Below are positions 8,911-17,496 of a stretch of DNA of 64,000 bases, one piece after another. The notes beneath the pieces were generated by a model. The model made no database searches and had not been told where the DNA came from. It saw nothing but the letters and a program-made list of their open reading frames with translations. Within the stretch, counting starts at the first letter, position 1. The number at the start of each line of letters is the position of its first letter. The stretch lies in contig NZ_JAAVUW010000004.1 in the NCBI RefSeq assembly GCF_018449605.1, forward strand, positions 248,001-312,000, given 5' to 3'. The position numbers and the translations under genes were made by a program. The stretch is from Luteibacter sp. dw_328 (lineage in GTDB: Bacteria > Pseudomonadota > Gammaproteobacteria > Xanthomonadales > Rhodanobacteraceae).

Positions 8911-9017
8911 TCTAGAGGCAAGTGCCCCGGCGAATGCCTACGGATAATCAGTCCATTGCGCCTGTTCTGCCTCGACGAAGCTATGGCATCATCGGGATCG
9001 AACAAGGAATAAAGCGT

Positions 9018-12000
9018 ATGCACCACACGCTCTTCGCGAGATGGATTCTCGTGGCCGCGGTCTTTCTGGCCGTTGTCACCCCCGTCATGGCCGATACGGC
9101 CATGCCACCGGTTCCCACTCCTCAGTTTCGCGGCTTCGGGCTGCACGAAGGCCTGCCCAGTAGCAAGGTGAAGGCCGTGGCGCAGGACGCCCGCGGCTTT
9201 ATCTGGGTAGCGACCGCGCTGGGGCTTGCACGCTTCGATGGCGTTGAGTTCATCGCACCCGGCATCGGTGCCGAACGAGCCCATCCGATGCCGGTCAGTG
9301 CGCTGTCGGCGCTCTACGTGGATCGCGACGATCGCATCTGGATCGGTGGTCCCGACGTCGGTCTGGCGCGTTACGACCCCGTCACCGGTGGCTTCGTGCA
9401 ATGGCGGGACGGTCTGTCGGACGACGACGTGCGCGCCGTGACGCAGTCCAAAGACGGATCGATCTGGGTGGCTACGTCGAAGGGCCTCGACCGCATGCGG
9501 CCCGATGGCAGCGGCTTCGAGCACCTGGCGATGGGCCCAGACAGGTCGTCGACGACGATTCGGGCGTTGTACGCATCGGACGATGGCCGCGTCTGGGTGG
9601 CCGGGGAGTCCGGCGTGGACGTCATCGACCGCGATGGGCTACCGCGGCCCGTGCCGTTCGCCGATGGTGCCGCGCCGCGGGTCACTCGCATCGCCGGCAG
9701 GGGCAGTGAGTTGACGTTCGCGAGCGACGCCGGACTCTATCGCCTCACCGGAGACGGGCGCATCTCGCGCGATACGCGCGTGGCGTCGCAGCACGTGCGC
9801 GGCGCGCTGGTCGACAGCCATGACACTGTCTGGATCGCCACCCTCGACGGCCTGTCCATGATCGACCGCCTCGGACGGCGGCACGTCATCGCCGACTCAT
9901 GGACCGCACCGGGCGGGCTTCCCGGTCGCACCGTGAGCGACATGATCGAGGACCGAGAACACGGCCTGTGGTTTGCGCTCAGCGACGGCGGGGTGGCCTA
10001 TCTGGGCCCCGGTTGGGAAGACTTCACGCGATTCGCGCACGTCGCGACGGACCCCTGGAGTTTTCCTGGCCGCGCCGTGACGGCGGTCGCGGCCCATGGC
10101 GATCGGGAGCTATGGGTCGGTGGATTCCGCGGCTGGATCCGTCGTTTCGATCCGTCGACAGGGCGGGCCTCGGGCGGTTTCGACCTGGGTGCCGCGCGGG
10201 TGCAGAGCCTGCTCGAACTGGCGGATGGACGCCTTCTGGCGGGTGGCGTGGACGGGTTGTCGGTCGCGTCCGCCGGCGTCGTACGGCCTCTGTTTCGCGG
10301 CACGATCGACCATGCCGTGACGTCGATGGCCGCCGCGGCGGACGGCACGGTGTACGTGGCGGCGGTCGGTCAGGGGCTGTTCGCACTGGATCCGGCTCTT
10401 GCCGCCGCCACCGCGGTGCCATTCGCCGAGGCGCGGCGAGGCGGCGCCGATACGAGGCAGATCGAGATGGTCGACGGGGATCTCTGGCAGGCCAGTGCCG
10501 CCGGTCTGGCTCGTCTGGATCGCGCGGTCGGGCAGATGCGCTACGTCGAGGGTGTGGCGCCGGGGCGTGTCAGTGCCTTCGAGCCCGATGGTGACGGCTT
10601 CTGGATCGTTCGTCCCGCCGCGCTGGAGCATTACGTCTGGGACGGTAGTCGAGCACGTCTGGAACGAAGCCTCGGTGGTGCGCAGGGCTTCCCGTCGGCA
10701 GACATCCTCAACGTGCGCAAGGACCTGATGGGCCGTCTGTGGCTCTATGGACAGACGGGCGTCTGGCGATTCGATCGCGTGCCGGGAAGCTTTCGTCCTT
10801 TCGGGCTGGCCGATGGCCTTGCCAATGGGGAATTCACCAACGCGACGACCGTGTTGCTGGCGGACGGCACCATGTATGGCGCGACGTTGGGCGGTCTGGT
10901 CGGCTTCCGGCCCGACCAGCAGCGCGACCACCCGCGCCGACCCGTCATTGTCGTGCTCGGTGCCAGTGTGTCGCGCGGTGGCACCCGTCGCTCCCTGCCG
11001 ATCGTCGAGAACACACTGCATCTCGCCTGGAATGACCGTGACCTCGCCGTGCGCACACGTGCCTTGTCCTATGTAAATCCGGAGCGGAACCACATCGATT
11101 TCGCCCTCGATCACGAGGGCACGACCGCATTGCTGCGAACGGGCAAGCAAGGCGAGCGTACGTTCGGTCCGTTGAGTCCCGGCACGCATCGCCTGTCCGT
11201 TTCCGGCGCGGAACACGAAATGGCTGGCGTGCCGGTACCCCTGACGATCATCGTGGATGCCCCACCGTGGCAACGGTGGTGGGCGTGGTTGATCTACGCC
11301 GTGGTCGTCCTGGTGCTCGTGGGCGGGGGTATGGTCGCGGCGCGTCGTCGCGTGCGGCAGGCACTTCGGCTCCGGCTCGCCGAGCAACAGCAACGCCTGG
11401 CCGAAGAAGCCAATGCCGCGAAAACCGAATTCATGGCCACGCTGGGGCACGAGATCAGAACGCCCATGACGGGCGTACTCGGCATGGCCGAGCTCATGGC
11501 GAGAACGCCACTGGACGAGACGCAGCGTAGTTACGTCGATGCCGTGCGCCGTTCGGGTACGACCTTGCTACGGCTGGTCAACGACGCGCTCGATATCACC
11601 CGGATCGAGTCCAGGCGCCTGTTGCTGGAAGTCGAGTGCGTGGCTGTCCATGCGCTGGCGGACGAAGTCATCGCCCTGGCCTCGGGGAGTGCACGGGAAA
11701 AGGGCCTGGCGCTTTCGGTACACATCGATCCCGACGTACCGATCACGATTCGCGGCGACGCCATTCGGCTGCGCCAGATCCTGCAGAACCTGGTCAACAA
11801 CGCGCTGAAGTTCACCCACACCGGCTCGGTGGACGTTCACCTTCGCCGCGACAACCAGACACTGGCGATGTCGGTGACCGACACGGGGCCGGGTATTTCA
11901 GACGAGTTGCGCGGTCGCCTTTTCTCGCGTTTCGAGCAGGGTGGCTCGCCAGAGCGTGCCCAGGGCTCGGGACTGGGGCTGGCCATCTGCCACGAGCTAT

Positions 12001-12533
12001 GCACACTCATGGGCGGAAACATCGTCGTCGAGAGTCAGCCCGGTGTGGGCAGCCAGTTCATCGTGAGACTTCCGCTACGAGCGTGTGCATGCGAAGGGCG
12101 TCGTCGCGCCATGTCGCCCTCGGCGCAGCGGACAAGTACCAGCCGACGGCTGCTTCTTGTCGAGGACGACGCGGTGATTGCCGCTGTCATGGCGGGTCTG
12201 CTCGGCCAGCGTGGGCATCGCGTCACCATCGTGGGCGACGGTCTGGCGGCCATGGCCGAAGTGTCGAGGAATACGTACGACGCTGTCCTGCTGGATCTCG
12301 ACCTTCCGCTGGTCGATGGCTTCCAGGTGGCGCGCATGGTGCGTCGCATGGCTCGACTCGCAAGCCTTCCCATCGTGGCAGTGACGGCACGGTCGGCCGG
12401 GGACGAAATGAAAGCGATTCGCGATGCCGGCATGAATGCGCTTTTGCGCAAGCCGATGACCGGTGAAGAACTGGACGCCGTGCTCGACGCGGTGTCGTTG
12501 CCGGCGCAGGAACCGGCTAGCCGAATCGCCTGA
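9018..12533 (+). CDS. Hybrid sensor histidine kinase with periplasmic beta-propeller
   Basis: 1171 residues. Order: signal/anchor segment (about 1-26), a long periplasmic two-bladed propeller region with repeated WVAT/WIGG/WVAG motifs (two-component regulator propeller), a Y_Y_Y domain (about 690-750), one transmembrane helix (about 755-775), HisKA with phospho-acceptor His811 (LGHEIRTPMTG), HATPase, and a C-terminal receiver with phospho-Asp1093 (VLLDLDLPLVDG). There is no HPt or DNA-binding domain, so an external phosphotransfer partner is needed. Such kinases sense glycans or other extracellular ligands; the ligand here is unknown. The ATG at 9018 has AAGGA upstream. It overlaps convergent lptG by 17 bp. 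Confidence 0.9.
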   Translation: MHHTLFARWILVAAVFLAVVTPVMADTAMPPVPTPQFRGFGLHEGLPSSKVKAVAQDARGFIWVATALGLARFDGVEFIAPGIGAERAHPMPVSALSALYVDRDDRIWIGGPDVGLARYDPVTGGFVQWRDGLSDDDVRAVTQSKDGSIWVATSKGLDRMRPDGSGFEHLAMGPDRSSTTIRALYASDDGRVWVAGESGVDVIDRDGLPRPVPFADGAAPRVTRIAGRGSELTFASDAGLYRLTGDGRISRDTRVASQHVRGALVDSHDTVWIATLDGLSMIDRLGRRHVIADSWTAPGGLPGRTVSDMIEDREHGLWFALSDGGVAYLGPGWEDFTRFAHVATDPWSFPGRAVTAVAAHGDRELWVGGFRGWIRRFDPSTGRASGGFDLGAARVQSLLELADGRLLAGGVDGLSVASAGVVRPLFRGTIDHAVTSMAAAADGTVYVAAVGQGLFALDPALAAATAVPFAEARRGGADTRQIEMVDGDLWQASAAGLARLDRAVGQMRYVEGVAPGRVSAFEPDGDGFWIVRPAALEHYVWDGSRARLERSLGGAQGFPSADILNVRKDLMGRLWLYGQTGVWRFDRVPGSFRPFGLADGLANGEFTNATTVLLADGTMYGATLGGLVGFRPDQQRDHPRRPVIVVLGASVSRGGTRRSLPIVENTLHLAWNDRDLAVRTRALSYVNPERNHIDFALDHEGTTALLRTGKQGERTFGPLSPGTHRLSVSGAEHEMAGVPVPLTIIVDAPPWQRWWAWLIYAVVVLVLVGGGMVAARRRVRQALRLRLAEQQQRLAEEANAAKTEFMATLGHEIRTPMTGVLGMAELMARTPLDETQRSYVDAVRRSGTTLLRLVNDALDITRIESRRLLLEVECVAVHALADEVIALASGSAREKGLALSVHIDPDVPITIRGDAIRLRQILQNLVNNALKFTHTGSVDVHLRRDNQTLAMSVTDTGPGISDELRGRLFSRFEQGGSPERAQGSGLGLAICHELCTLMGGNIVVESQPGVGSQFIVRLPLRACACEGRRRAMSPSAQRTSTSRRLLLVEDDAVIAAVMAGLLGQRGHRVTIVGDGLAAMAEVSRNTYDAVLLDLDLPLVDGFQVARMVRRMARLASLPIVAVTARSAGDEMKAIRDAGMNALLRKPMTGEELDAVLDAVSLPAQEPASRIA

Positions 12534-13614
12534 AGTAGGTGAGTGCGCCGATGACCAACAGCCCCGTGGGTAACAGGTTAGCCAACAGGGGTGGCAGTCC
12601 GTACACGGTGCCAAAGTTGACCATGGCACCCTGCAGGAAGTACCAGCCGATCGCCATGATCACACCAAGGAACAGGCGTTTGCCGAAGCCGCCCGAGCGC
12701 AGCGAGCCGAAGGCGAAAGGCATCGCGCACAGGACCAGGATCAGCGTGTTCACCGCGAACAACGCGCGCCCCCAGAAAGCGACGGCGTAAGCGCCCGGAT
12801 TCTGCCCGTTGGCTTCGAGGTAGCGCATGTTCCGGCGAAGGTCGGCCATCGAGAGGTACTCGGGGTGGATGACCGACTGCTCGAGCACGTGCGGATTGAG
12901 ATGCGATGCCCAGGTCTGCGTTGCCAGTTCGGTGGCATGCGTGCCTTTTTCGTCCAGCGTGGTGGTGCGGACGTTGGTCATGACCCAGCGGTTGCCGTCA
13001 TGGATGGCGCTGTCGCCGTGCGAAAACTCCAGCACCTGACCGTCGGGAGTGAAGGTGTACACGCGCACATCCACCAGCTTGACGGTGGTACGGTCTTCTT
13101 CCTGCAAGGCAATGGCCGACTTGGCGTTGATGATCTTGCCGCCGTCGCGTGCCCACAGTCCGCTGGCCGTTGCACCGAGATTGCTCGAGCGCATGCGTAC
13201 CTGGATGGCCTGTGCGTGCTGGTCGCCGTAAGGCCCCGCCGTCTCGCCCATCACGACCACACCGACGGTCAGAATGGCGATGACGCCAGCCGCCGAGGCC
13301 GCGATGCGCAGCTTCGACATGCCTGCCGCACGCAGGGCGGTGAGCTCGCCGGTGGCGGCCAGGCTGCCAAGGCCGAGCAGGCCGCCGATGAGGGCGGCGT
13401 TGCTGAACATCTGGTAGAGGCGCCGGGGCACCGTCAGCATGATGTAGGCGATGGCGTCGTAGAGCGTGAAGCCGTTCTTGCCGATGTTGCCAAGCTGGCG
13501 CACGAACTGGGTCAGCGCGTCGAAACCGGTCAGGACCAACCAGACCAGGAGCAGGGTGCCGAGCACGGTCATGCCGATGAGACGGTCGGCCCGCTTGATG
13601 GTCAGCGTGGCCAT
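12517..13614 (-). CDS. lptG: LPS export ABC transporter permease LptG
   Basis: 365 residues from the ATG at 13614, which overlaps the lptF stop by one base (TAATG), showing translational coupling. It has the YjgP/YjgQ layout: helices near the N-terminus (MTVLGTLLLVWLVLTGFDAL), a central periplasmic beta-jellyroll, and C-terminal helices (AFWGRALFAVNTLILVLCAMPFAFGSLR). With LptF it forms the inner-membrane channel of LptB2FG, which extracts lipopolysaccharide and hands it to LptC/LptA. The in-frame ATG upstream at 13665 lies inside lptF and would add residues unlike the family. Confidence 0.95.
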   Translation of the reverse strand: MATLTIKRADRLIGMTVLGTLLLVWLVLTGFDALTQFVRQLGNIGKNGFTLYDAIAYIMLTVPRRLYQMFSNAALIGGLLGLGSLAATGELTALRAAGMSKLRIAASAAGVIAILTVGVVVMGETAGPYGDQHAQAIQVRMRSSNLGATASGLWARDGGKIINAKSAIALQEEDRTTVKLVDVRVYTFTPDGQVLEFSHGDSAIHDGNRWVMTNVRTTTLDEKGTHATELATQTWASHLNPHVLEQSVIHPEYLSMADLRRNMRYLEANGQNPGAYAVAFWGRALFAVNTLILVLCAMPFAFGSLRSGGFGKRLFLGVIMAIGWYFLQGAMVNFGTVYGLPPLLANLLPTGLLVIGALTYFRRFG

Positions 13615-14717
13615 TACGCGATCGCCTTTGTCTGGCGCGGCGAGTTCTGCCGCCAGAAGAACCACGCCGCCACGCCGAAGACGATGATATGGAGGACCCA
13701 GATCGGCGCCGAGGTATGCAGGTGCCCCTTGATGATCTGGGTGCGCGCGATCAGCTGCCAGATCACGTAGAGGAAGTAGGCGAGCACCGCGATCAACAGG
13801 CGTCCGTAGCGCGCATCGCGGGGTGCCTGCCGGGACATCGGCAGCACCATCATCATCAACACCAGGGTGCTGACCGGCGCGGCGAAGCGCGAGACCAGTT
13901 CGCCCAGGCCATCGGCCGTGGGTGTCCTGAACAGGTCGGTCGTGGTCGATTCATGCGCCGGATCGGTGTCGTCGTCATCGTCGGAGATGTTCGACAGCGA
14001 GAGGTCGTTTCGCTCGTATTTCATACGGCGCCAGTTGTCCATGCCCAGCGGGATCTCGAACTGCCAACCGTCGTACAGGGCGAGGAAGCGATTCACGCCG
14101 TCGCTTTCCTGGTACATGCGGCCGCTCTTCGCATTGACCACGCGCACCTGCGGCCGATTGTCGCTGTCGACGCGGTCGGTGGCGATGAAGGTCTTGCCCA
14201 GAACCGTACCGTCGCGGCTGAGCGTGTCGACGAAAATGATGCCGCCCTTGCCCGGAAGTTCCGTGAAGCGCCCAGCGTCGAGTCCGGCGGCGATCACGGA
14301 TTTGTTCGCGGCGGCGATGATCGTGTCGGCCGAGCGGGCCGAGAGCGGCCCCAGCCAGAGCGAGACCACGCCAACCACGATGGTGGCGATGACGGCGAGC
14401 AGGGTGACGGGGCGCAGCAGGCCCCGCGGGCCCATGCCGGACGATGCCAGCACGTGCATTTCGCTCTCGCGGTACATCCGGCCCAGCGCCGTGAGGGTGC
14501 CCAGGAAGACCGACATGGGCAGCAGGGTGGAGAGCAGGTCGACCATCTGCAGGCCGAGTACCTCGAACATCACACTGGGCTGGATACTGCCGTTGGCCAC
14601 CTTCTGCAGCACCGTGGCGAAGGCGCCACCCGCAAAGATGACGAGCAGGACCACGGCGGTCGCAATGACACCGTAGGCAAGTTCGCGCAGGAAGTATCGG
14701 TCGAGGATGCTGAGCAT
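13614..14717 (-). CDS. lptF: LPS export ABC transporter permease LptF
   Basis: 367 residues, normal length. It begins MLSILDRYFLRELAYGVIATAVVLL, the conserved LptF start with the first helix; helices 2-3 follow at about 50-120, then a periplasmic jellyroll and three C-terminal helices with PMSRQAPRDARYGRLLIAVLAYFLYV. First gene of lptF-lptG, divergent from pepA with about 97 bp between start codons, the arrangement also found in E. coli. Partner of LptG and LptB in LPS transport. Confidence 0.95.
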   Translation of the reverse strand: MLSILDRYFLRELAYGVIATAVVLLVIFAGGAFATVLQKVANGSIQPSVMFEVLGLQMVDLLSTLLPMSVFLGTLTALGRMYRESEMHVLASSGMGPRGLLRPVTLLAVIATIVVGVVSLWLGPLSARSADTIIAAANKSVIAAGLDAGRFTELPGKGGIIFVDTLSRDGTVLGKTFIATDRVDSDNRPQVRVVNAKSGRMYQESDGVNRFLALYDGWQFEIPLGMDNWRRMKYERNDLSLSNISDDDDDTDPAHESTTTDLFRTPTADGLGELVSRFAAPVSTLVLMMMVLPMSRQAPRDARYGRLLIAVLAYFLYVIWQLIARTQIIKGHLHTSAPIWVLHIIVFGVAAWFFWRQNSPRQTKAIA

Positions 14718-14814
14718 TTGGTAGAATTGGCGGTTCGTGCCGCGTCAGTCCTGGCCGGCAAACCACAAGTCTAGCCTGTCCGGGCCCCGGCGGGCTTTTG
14801 CAGGACAGTTAGCT

Positions 14815-16305
14815 ATGACGGTTCAGTTCAGCCTCGGTTCCAATGCTCCCGAATCCACGGCGACCCCGGTCGCGGTGGTCGGCGTCTACGAGAACGGTGT
14901 CCTGACCAGCGCCGCCGCGCGGATCGACACCGCGGCGGGCGGGGCGATCAAGCGCCTCGTCGAAGCCGGCGATATCACCGGCAAGGTCGGCAACCTCGTC
15001 ACGCTGCTCCACCCGGCCGGCGTCGCCGCTGCCCGCGTGCTGGTCGTGGGCCTCGGTGCGCAGAAAACCTTCGACGCCGCCCGCTACCAGCGGGTGATCC
15101 TGGAGGCCGCCCGCGCCGTCGGCCGGCTGCCGGTCACGGAGGCCGTCAACTGGCTGCCCGAAGTCGAGGTCCCGGGCCGCGATGCCGCCTGGCGCCTGCG
15201 CGTGGCTGCCCTGGCCACGGACCATGCCGCCTACCGCTACACCGCGACAGTGAAGCCGCGCGACAAGGCCCTGCCGGAGCTCGCCACGATGACCCTCGTC
15301 GGCCCCGCCGACGGTGAGGCTGGCCTGGCCGAAGCCCGTGCGATCGCCGAAGGCGTCCGCTATGCCAAGGAACTCGGCAACCTGCCGCCGAACATCTGCA
15401 ATCCCGATTACATCGCCGACCAGGCCAAAGCCTTTGCCGATGCCCACGAAGGCGTGACCTTCGAATCCCTCGATCGTGCCGACATGGAGCGTGAGGGCTT
15501 CGGCTCGTTGCTGGCCGTGGCCCGGGGATCGGCCAACGCGCCGCGTCTGGTCATCCTCCAGTGGAACGGTGGCAAGGACGGCGAGCGTCCCTACGCCTTC
15601 GTCGGCAAGGGCATCACCTTCGACACCGGTGGTGTCAGCCTGAAGCCGGGTCCGGGCATGGAAGAGATGAAGTTCGACATGTGCGGTGCCGCCGGCGTGC
15701 TCGGTGCCTTCGTCGCGGCCGTGAAGCTCAAGCTGGCGGTCAACCTCGTCTGCGTGGTTCCCGCCGTGGAAAACATGCCGGACGGTGACAGCTACCGCCC
15801 GGGCGATGTCCTGACCAGCCTGTCGGGCATCACCATCGAAGTGCTCAATACCGACGCCGAGGGCCGTCTGATTCTCTGCGACGCGTTGACCTATGCCGGC
15901 AAGCGCTTCGATCCGCACACCATGATCGATGCCGCCACCCTCACCGGTGCCTGCGTCGTCGCCCTCGGCAAGCACGCCAGCGGACTGATGACCAAGGACG
16001 AATCGCTCTCGGCCGAGCTGCTCGCCGCCGGCGAATCGACGCTGGATCGCGCCTGGCGCCTGCCGCTCTGGGACGATTACCAGAGCCAGCTCGACTCGGG
16101 CTTCGCCGATGTGGCGAACATCGGTGGCAAGTACGCCGGCGCCATCACCGCGGGTTGCTTCCTGGCACGCTTCACCGAAGGCCGTCGCTGGGCGCATCTC
16201 GACATCGCCGGCACGGCGTGGGACGAGGGTCGCAAGGGCATGGCCACGGGTCGTCCGGTGGCGCTGCTGACGCAGTGGCTGCTCGACCGCGTCGCAGCCG
16301 GCTGA
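14815..16305 (+). CDS. pepA: Leucyl aminopeptidase PepA (M17, cytosol aminopeptidase)
   Basis: 496 residues. The C-terminal catalytic domain holds [14 protein letters not shown] (metal and lysine site) and NTDAEGRL, the M17 signature, so it is a di-metal hexameric aminopeptidase. In enterobacteria PepA also binds DNA (Xer recombination, carAB control); whether it does here is not shown. The start at 14815 gives [10 protein letters not shown], typical for the family; the longer in-frame reading from 14737 adds a Ser/Arg-rich non-family stretch. Ten bases separate it from holC, forming pepA-holC. Confidence 0.95.
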   Translation: MTVQFSLGSNAPESTATPVAVVGVYENGVLTSAAARIDTAAGGAIKRLVEAGDITGKVGNLVTLLHPAGVAAARVLVVGLGAQKTFDAARYQRVILEAARAVGRLPVTEAVNWLPEVEVPGRDAAWRLRVAALATDHAAYRYTATVKPRDKALPELATMTLVGPADGEAGLAEARAIAEGVRYAKELGNLPPNICNPDYIADQAKAFADAHEGVTFESLDRADMEREGFGSLLAVARGSANAPRLVILQWNGGKDGERPYAFVGKGITFDTGGVSLKPGPGMEEMKFDMCGAAGVLGAFVAAVKLKLAVNLVCVVPAVENMPDGDSYRPGDVLTSLSGITIEVLNTDAEGRLILCDALTYAGKRFDPHTMIDAATLTGACVVALGKHASGLMTKDESLSAELLAAGESTLDRAWRLPLWDDYQSQLDSGFADVANIGGKYAGAITAGCFLARFTEGRRWAHLDIAGTAWDEGRKGMATGRPVALLTQWLLDRVAAG

Positions 16306-16315
16306 TCCCGACCGT

Positions 16316-16738
16316 ATGCCGCGCGCCGACTTCTACCTGATCGATAAACCGCGGTTTCGCGAGGATCCCCTGCTGCTGGTATGCGAACTGGCCAAGCGCG
16401 CGTTCGGGGCCCAGCAGCCGACCCTTATCCTCACCCGCGATTTCGAGCAGGCCGAGGCCATCGACGAGTACCTTTGGTCGTTCGATGAGGACAGCTTCAT
16501 TCCGCACCAGCTCGCCGGTGACGACGATGACGCGAACACGGCGGTGCTGATCGTGCCGCCGGGCGTCGAGGTGGCGGACCGGCCCATGGTGATCAACCTG
16601 CGCGAGGTTTGCGCGCCGGGGCGTTTCGACCGCGTGCTTGAGGTGGTCGCGGCGGACCCCGCGGAGCGCGAGGGGTCGCGTAGCCGGTGGACGGACTACA
16701 AGAAAGCCGGCTTCGAAGTGAACAAGCACGACATGTGA
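16316..16738 (+). CDS. holC: DNA polymerase III chi subunit HolC
   Basis: 140 residues starting MPRADFYLIDKPRF, as in chi subunits; VCELAKRAF, the central LVIDEYLW-like helix (AEAIDEYLWSFDEDSFIPH) and the C-terminal RWTDYKKAGFEVNKHDM fit HolC. Chi binds the tail of SSB and links it to the clamp loader through psi. In E. coli it also binds the helicase YoaA; a yoaA homologue lies 3.6 kb downstream in this window. Order pepA-holC-valS is the ancestral gammaproteobacterial order, but here valS is inverted and separated by a repeat locus. A strong terminator follows. Confidence 0.93.
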   Translation: MPRADFYLIDKPRFREDPLLLVCELAKRAFGAQQPTLILTRDFEQAEAIDEYLWSFDEDSFIPHQLAGDDDDANTAVLIVPPGVEVADRPMVINLREVCAPGRFDRVLEVVAADPAEREGSRSRWTDYKKAGFEVNKHDM

Positions 16739-16763
16739 GGCCTTGGGTCCCGGTGTCTAAGAA

Positions 16764-16792
16764 ATCCCGCCATTCGGCGGGATTTTTTTTGG
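16764..16792 (+). terminator. Rho-independent terminator after pepA-holC
   Basis: Perfect 10-bp stem AAATCCCGCC (16764-16773) and GGCGGGATTT (16778-16787) with an ATTC loop, followed by a run of T to 16792. It lies 25 bases after the holC stop. It closes the pepA-holC transcript just before the long inverted-repeat locus. Confidence 0.93.
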
Positions 16793-16915
16793 TTCTTCAC
16801 CCATTACCGGGGCCCGGGCGCTCGGCTTTCGCACCTAGCACCTCGCCCATGGCTCGCCTTCGGCTTCGCGGGGCTCGGCGTTGCCATCGCTCTCAACACT
16901 TGGGCGTCTCGCGGG

Positions 16916-17058
16916 GAGACCTTGGTGTCCACCCTCGCTGCTCAGACACGTCCTCCGCGTTCGAGAAGGAAAGGCCGCTCACGCGGCCCGTGTATCTATT
17001 TGGCCTACGGCCGCTCCACTTGTGCGGAACTCGCATCGAGGGTGGACACCAAGGTCTC
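16916..17058 (+). repeat. Long-stem hairpin unit A (family 1)
   Basis: 143 bp. The left arm (16916-16937, starting GAGACCTTGGTGTCCACC) and right arm (17037-17058) are perfectly complementary over 22 bp. The ~99-bp interior starts CTGCTCAGACACGTCCTCCG and ends GTGCGGAACTCGC; it contains a smaller hairpin GGCCGC-tcac-GCGGCC and a GGCC-tac-GGCC palindrome. The interior is shared with units B, C and D. No start codon with a ribosome binding site is present, so it acts as DNA or RNA structure. Confidence 0.85.
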
Positions 17059-17269
17059 TCACGACGATACGGTGGAGTGGAAGGAGAGCCGTTGGCGTGG
17101 GGCCGTCGTCGGGTCCGGCCGGTCCCGGAGCCTCGGGCGATGCGGAAGCCGTTGCTGATACCCGGTTGCCGAACCCCTTCCTCGCGTCTGCGCTTCCATT
17201 GGCGTGGCTGCGAGGCTGCCGACGATGCTGCCGCGCTTTGGCTCGACCACGCGAACCTCAGGGTGCGGG

Positions 17270-17413
17270 AGAGCCTTCGGTGCCCACCCTCGAGGCGAGT
17301 TCCGCACAAGTGGAGCGGCCGTAGGCCAAATAAGTACACGGCCGCGCAGCGGCCTTTCCGGTACGAAACGCGGAGGACGTGTCTGAGCAGCGAGGGTGGG
17401 CACCGAAGGCTCT
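17270..17413 (-). repeat. Long-stem hairpin unit B (family 1, inverted)
   Basis: 144 bp, the same interior as unit A but on the opposite strand. Arms 17270-17292 and 17391-17413 pair perfectly over 23 bp. Compared with unit A the arm differs at four positions (for example CCTTCGGTGCCC in place of ACCTTGGTGTCC), and each change is matched in the opposite arm. Because A and B are inverted relative to each other, they could also pair with one another to form one large hairpin. Confidence 0.85.
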
Positions 17414-17496
17414 GCGCCTCACCCCTGACGTAATCGGCGGCGCGCGAGCCGCTTGAAACACGCACTCGCAAAGCGAGTGAGCCGACCCCGTCTCAG

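Larger units (their letters stand above)
16800..17440. repeat. Intergenic composite repeat locus 1 (between convergent holC and valS)
   Basis: The gene-free stretch 16793-17496 contains a left flank of about 115 bp, unit A (16916-17058), a spacer of about 212 bp and unit B (17270-17413) in inverse orientation. The whole locus is homologous to the reverse complement of 62560-63240: left flank, both units and the outer parts of the spacer match, while the middle of the spacer has diverged. Open reading frames cross the locus on both strands, but they only translate repeat sequence and lack ribosome binding sites, so I do not call genes. It lies between convergent genes. Confidence 0.85.

Noticed and set aside
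10110-11450. Minus-strand open frame of 446 codons antisense to the hybrid kinase.
   Set aside because: Composition of an antisense shadow; the plus-strand propeller, Y_Y_Y and kinase domains are intact.
14809-16197. Minus-strand open frame of 462 codons antisense to pepA.
   Set aside because: Shadow frame; pepA on the plus strand has all M17 motifs.
16916-17413. CRISPR array or insertion sequence as explanation of the repeats.
   Set aside because: Only two units per locus, inverted and not tandem; no cas genes, no transposase frame and no spacer periodicity.
16687-17433. Long open frame (248 codons) across repeat locus 1, and overlapping frames on the opposite strand (e.g. 16893-17471).
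   Set aside because: The translation is repeat sequence with the same peptides reappearing from inverted units; it begins inside holC, has no ribosome binding site and crosses the terminator.
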